21,407 bases of DNA from Plakobranchus ocellatus (Eukaryota > Mollusca > Gastropoda > Plakobranchidae), in the NCBI GenBank assembly GCA_019648995.1, contig BLXT01003580.1:2330981-2352387 (forward strand), read 5' to 3'. The translations under genes and the position numbers were made by a program. Positions 20,160 to 21,407 of this stretch are shown here, piece by piece (the stretch's first letter is position 1; each line of letters opens with the position of its first letter). A model generated the notes under the pieces. That model saw only the letters and a list, made by a program, of their open reading frames with translations, made no database searches and was not told the origin of the DNA.

Positions 20160-20510
20160 GAAGATCTAGATTAGATTGTTTATCCAACAATATCAAGATG
20201 ATTTCACTTAATCAGGATTGGGCCCAGATCTAGATCTAGGCTTGTGAGGATCTAGATCTAGACCTAGTCTCTAGTTTTCAATAACATACCTGGATTCTAG
20301 ATTTTAGATCAAACTTGGATGTTGATCTATAATTCCGCTGAAACAGGCTCTAAAGATCTAATTTAGAATCTAGATTCAAATTTAAAATCTAGGCAAGGCT
20401 GAAACTCCATCTAGGCCTACCAAAACTCGATTACCAAACTCACAGATTTTTTTAATGCTATGCTTTAGGGCAGGCCTAGATTTCATCTAGATCTAGATCT
20501 ATAGATATTT
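20160..20510. repeat. Cluster of ATCTAG / AGATCTAGATCT motifs
   Basis: About ten ATCTAG words occur in 350 bp, including AGATCTAGATCTAG (20226), GATCTAGATCTAG (20250) and ATCTAGATCTAGATCT (20489). Some overlap as palindromes. Isolated copies also occur near 9330-9415. Confidence 0.75.
20285..20296 (-). other. Candidate 5' splice site ATCCAG|GTATGT
   Basis: The minus strand matches the donor consensus well, with the exon's last base at 20290. The preceding sequence is closed by a TAA in the frame needed for the acidic exon, so if used it would end a non-coding first exon or join another exon first. Confidence 0.3.
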
Positions 20511-20527
20511 ACTATCGAATCGATACC

Positions 20528-20660
20528 CGGAGCTGCGTTCAATGCGCTTCATTTAATCGTTCAGTAGGAACTTGAAGTGCCTCTATATGTTTATCGTCGC
20601 ATTTGGTCCACTTTTTAGTGCGTCCTGGGACAATTGTCCCAACTATTGAACACGGCTCCG
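20528..20660. mobile_element. Possible small inverted-repeat element with a central perfect palindrome
   Basis: CGGAGCTGCGTTCAA (20528-20542) and the reverse complement of 20646-20660 (CGGAGCCGTGTTCAA) match at 13 of 15 positions. Just inside the right arm lies the perfect 16-bp palindrome TGGGACAATTGTCCCA (20626-20641). There is no clear target duplication. Arms of this quality arise by chance several times in a window this size, so this is tentative. Confidence 0.28.
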
Positions 20661-21407
20661 TACTGATATGCCTACAATGACAAAAGTTTTTTTAAAACAC
20701 AGATCTAAGCATGTGTTGGACTGAAAGGGGCGAGCGGCGAAATAAAAATGTTTTTGTTTTCACGGCAAAATAGTATCAAACTCGGAAAAACCAAAGGCGC
20801 CACACGCTAGTTAAAAAATCAAAGAATTGTTTGTCGAAAACGGCATGTCAATCGGTGCTGGCATTAAAAAGCCTTTTGCTTTTAACCCGCGAGCTACCAC
20901 AAATAGATAATAGAAGGAGAAGAAGAAGGAGGAGGAAAACAACAAGAAAAACACAGCAATATTAGCAATAACAATAACAATTCCTTCTCACGATATCAAA
21001 GTTTGCATCTAAGATAGACATTATGATATTATAACTATTGCAATAATTTGGTATACCAAACTTTCCACATGATAAGTCAGTTGTTTGGAACAATTAAGCA
21101 GATATCCCTTCCGGTTCAAATTAAATTCCTAAGATACCTTGGAAGTGTTGAGTAAGGAGAGTCAACCGTAAAAAGTGGCTACATTTTGAAACCTAAATAA
21201 GCACACATTGCCAGTATAAACTATGACACACTACACAACATAAAAACCAAACTGTAGGCCCTCACATAATAATTTTACTATGTAAAAATGTCAGTTTTTT
21301 CAACTTTGTTTAAAAAAAAATAAACAAACAAACAAAAAATGCATTAAATATTTTGTGGCGATGCTTAATAATTACGACCTAACATAAAACTTTCGAAAAA
21401 AAAAAAA
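20661..21407. other. Right-end stretch; possible upstream region of the minus-strand gene
   Basis: CpG is locally more frequent at about 20720-20895, AAG/AAC-rich triplets occur at 20910-20985, and (AAAC)n at 21314-21336. The window ends in 11 A. No supported ORF. Confidence 0.35.

Overview
The window is AT-rich eukaryotic genomic DNA with no bacterial gene layout. It has long microsatellites, minisatellites, decayed transposable elements and only a few intron-bounded coding segments. Two things hint at a mollusc, probably a heterobranch gastropod: a tRNA-headed SINE at about 16.5-16.8 kb, and a KRAB-A-domain-2-like (KRBA2-like) integrase relic, a class common in mollusc genomes. That placement is inference from memory of such repeats; no conserved housekeeping gene here proves it.

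Left part (1-2 kb): a probable minus-strand gene for a secreted protein. Exon 1 (1718-1640) encodes a start Met, a hydrophobic signal peptide and an HHH segment, and ends at a near-perfect splice donor. An open minus-strand segment at 274-1 can be joined to it in frame. It encodes 15- and 5-residue Asn/Ser/Arg repeats full of NSS glycosylation sequons and runs off the window. The presumed intron holds a 41-bp minisatellite and a (GAT)n array. The start of the window is open in several frames, so this model needs transcript support.

3.4-5.9 kb: a frameshifted integrase pseudogene (zinc-binding HHCC-type region, DDE-type core, Cys-rich tail), followed at once by a diverged tandem duplication of about 300 bp. 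6.5-8 kb: dense CT/GA and trinucleotide arrays with a short CxxCxxC-encoding remnant. 9.5-12.3 kb: mostly featureless, ending in a second diverged tandem duplication of about 380 bp. 13.4-13.8 kb: a four-copy, roughly 90-bp repeat that looks like a decayed 30-codon protein repeat.

15-17.9 kb: a retroelement graveyard, with a LINE reverse-transcriptase fragment (plus), the C-terminal end of a LINE ORF (minus), a tRNA-derived SINE (minus) and a poly-A-tailed remnant (minus). 18.1-18.5 kb: four trinucleotide arrays, next to the best single exon in the window: a 147-residue minus-strand open segment with a strong splice acceptor and a Ser/Asp/Glu-rich C-terminus (18948-18504). Its upstream exon was not found. 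Sequence at 20.1-20.9 kb, with a cluster of ATCTAG motifs, a CCAG|GTATGT donor and more CpG, could be its promoter side. No tRNA, rRNA or CRISPR was seen.
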